A stretch of DNA of 64,000 bases from Hellea sp039977295 (GTDB taxonomy: Bacteria; Pseudomonadota; Alphaproteobacteria; Caulobacterales; Maricaulaceae): the NCBI GenBank assembly GCA_039977295.1, contig JBDWDN010000012.1, positions 124,001 through 188,000 of the forward strand, read 5' to 3'. Shown in pieces: positions 62,912 through 64,000 of the stretch; position 1 is the first letter of the stretch; each line of letters starts with the position of its first letter. The position numbers and the translations under genes are program-made. The notes beneath the pieces are model-generated. The model was not told the DNA's origin. It did not search any database and was given only the letters and a program-made list of their open reading frames with translations.

Positions 62912-63889
62912 ATGTTGATCATCGACGCTTTACAATATGTGAATTGGACTCGCGCGCTTTTTGAAGAGGCTCAAGCCGGCGGCGTTAATGCCATACATGT
63001 CACTATCAGCTATTGGGAGAATACCGAAGCGACGCTTGCTAATATAGGGGATTGGCGGCGGCGTTTCCGTGATCATTCTGACCTAATTATGCACGTCCGA
63101 ACGGGCGATGATATTCGTAAGGCTCAAAAGGATGGCAAAGTCGGAATTATCTTAGGCTTTCAAAACTGCTCGCCCATTGAGGATGATCTACGCAAAGTCG
63201 AGATGCTTCATGAGCAAGGTGTGCGTATCATGCAGCTGACCTATAATAATCAGAGTTTACTCGCGACAGGCTGTTATGAAGACGGCGATAGCGGGGTTAC
63301 GCGTTTCGGACGTGAGGTCATAAAAGAGATGAACCGCGTTGGTATGATTATCGATATGTCTCATAGCGCCGAGCATTCTACGCTGCAAACCATCGAGCTC
63401 TCGCAGCGCCCAATCGCTATTACCCATGCGAACCCCTCTCGTTGGCATGAAGCTTTGCGCAATAAGTCGGATGATGTTTTGAAGGCCCTTGGCGACAGCG
63501 GCGGTATGTTAGGGTTCTCGATGTATCCGTTTCACCTCAATAACGGCCCCGATTGCACCCTCGATGATTTTTGCGGCATGATTATGGATTGCGCCGAAGT
63601 GATGGGTGTCGACCATATTGGTATTGGCTCGGATCTTTGTCAGAACTGGGGTTATGAAACCTTGGAATGGATGCGCAGCGGCACATGGACTTTTAAGCCA
63701 GATTACGGTGAGGGCAGCGCGGCTAATGCCGATTGGCCAAGACAGCCCGATTGGTTTAGCTCGTCCAGAGATTTTGCTAATATTGCGTCTGGCCTGACGG
63801 ATAAAGGCATGTCCCAAGGTGATGTTGAAAAGGTAATGGGTCTCAACTGGCTCAATTTCTTTGCAACTGGTTTTGGCCCCGCAGAATAA
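62912..63889 (+). CDS. M19 membrane-dipeptidase family protein, atypical N-terminus
   Basis: 325 residues. Family features: VGIILGFQNCSPIEDD (with the second metal-site region), DMSHSAEHSTLQTIELS, ITHANPSRWHEALRNKSDD, GGMLGFSMYPFHL, and DHIGIGSDL near the end. The usual first metal ligands HxD at the N-terminus (as HNDLP) are replaced by IIDALQY, so one ligand appears missing. The protein may use altered metal binding or have another hydrolytic role. It is not clearly exported. It is cotranscribed with the aldehyde dehydrogenase. Confidence 0.82.
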   Translation: MLIIDALQYVNWTRALFEEAQAGGVNAIHVTISYWENTEATLANIGDWRRRFRDHSDLIMHVRTGDDIRKAQKDGKVGIILGFQNCSPIEDDLRKVEMLHEQGVRIMQLTYNNQSLLATGCYEDGDSGVTRFGREVIKEMNRVGMIIDMSHSAEHSTLQTIELSQRPIAITHANPSRWHEALRNKSDDVLKALGDSGGMLGFSMYPFHLNNGPDCTLDDFCGMIMDCAEVMGVDHIGIGSDLCQNWGYETLEWMRSGTWTFKPDYGEGSAANADWPRQPDWFSSSRDFANIASGLTDKGMSQGDVEKVMGLNWLNFFATGFGPAE

Positions 63890-63890
63890 T

Positions 63891-64000
63891 ATGAGCTTGC
63901 AGGCCTTAACAGCGGAGGGTCTTACTGCCTTTATGCGCCCCGCCGCAACGGTTATGGAGGCGTCTCGGCTTGGCTGTTTATACCCTTACCCTCTAAGTTT
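63891..64000 (+). CDS. Truncated ORF at window end, unidentified
   Basis: ATG at 63891 lies 1 nt after the dipeptidase stop and the frame stays open to the window edge for 36 codons (MSLQALTAEGLTAFMRPAAT and on, including SRLGCLYPYPLS). Too short to identify. The close spacing makes it the next member of the operon. Confidence 0.55.
   Translation, partial: MSLQALTAEGLTAFMRPAATVMEASRLGCLYPYPLS

Overview
The window looks like chromosome of a marine alphaproteobacterium, possibly of the Hyphomonadaceae/Maricaulales type (Hellea-like). This rests on gene content, with many acyl-CoA catabolism genes, a TonB receptor and BCCT and Na+ symporters, and on a moderate GC content judged by eye. It is not based on a marker gene. 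No rRNA, tRNA, IS element, CRISPR array or origin was recognised.

Layout. 0-2 kb: the 3' end of an acyl-CoA dehydrogenase gene, an animal-type haem peroxidase on the minus strand, and then a decayed second copy of the dehydrogenase tail. 2.2-4.2 kb: a two-gene RNA-repair operon (RNA ligase and HD-Pnk end-healing enzyme). 4.3-7.6 kb: an SDR, a 58-residue membrane protein, and a two-subunit Na+/solute symporter (DUF4212 plus SSS). 7.7-20.4 kb: a surface/secretion locus with a propeller-RTX protein, two TPR-CHAT lipoproteins flanking a small double-glycine-leader peptide with an 11-threonine run, and a convergent PAS-LuxR regulator with a small Sel1/TPR protein. A 17-bp motif occurs upstream of the RTX gene and twice, inverted, upstream of the LuxR gene. 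20.4-23.9 kb: a two-component system flanked by two lipoproteins, with a shared dyad TCATCA-N4-TGATGA. 24-25.7 kb: a carboxylesterase lipoprotein. 25.9-31.6 kb: a second RTX protein with two seven-repeat FG-GAP propellers. 31.6-35.9 kb: an acyl-CoA catabolism cluster (MDR reductase, TIGR03084 protein, two adjacent acyl-CoA dehydrogenases). 36-44.1 kb: a third, 2676-residue RTX protein. 44.2-51.2 kb: a tight operon of a MetY-like PLP enzyme, an alpha/beta hydrolase, a FadN-type fused dehydrogenase/hydratase, an acyl-CoA ligase and an enoyl-CoA hydratase. 51.2-54.8 kb: a TmpA/TmpB-like oxygenase pair divergent from a BCCT transporter. 55-57.7 kb: a TonB receptor. 57.8-64 kb: a run comprising a TPR-sulfotransferase, a methyltransferase, an Ldh2-family reductase, an aldehyde dehydrogenase, an M19 dipeptidase and a truncated ORF.

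How the parts may work together. The 7.6-20.4 kb block is the best candidate for something undescribed. Secreted Ca2+-binding propeller/RTX proteins, surface CHAT-type caspase-like lipoproteins and a bacteriocin-like leader peptide sit together, and a recurring dyad suggests control by the adjacent LuxR-type regulator. The 51-55 kb block is best read as uptake and C-P cleavage of a quaternary-amine phosphonate to glycine betaine, based on the established TmpA/TmpB pathway. The RNA-repair pair matches the HD-Pnk healing chemistry combined with a sealing ligase.

All family assignments come from reading motifs in the translated sequence. No database search was run.
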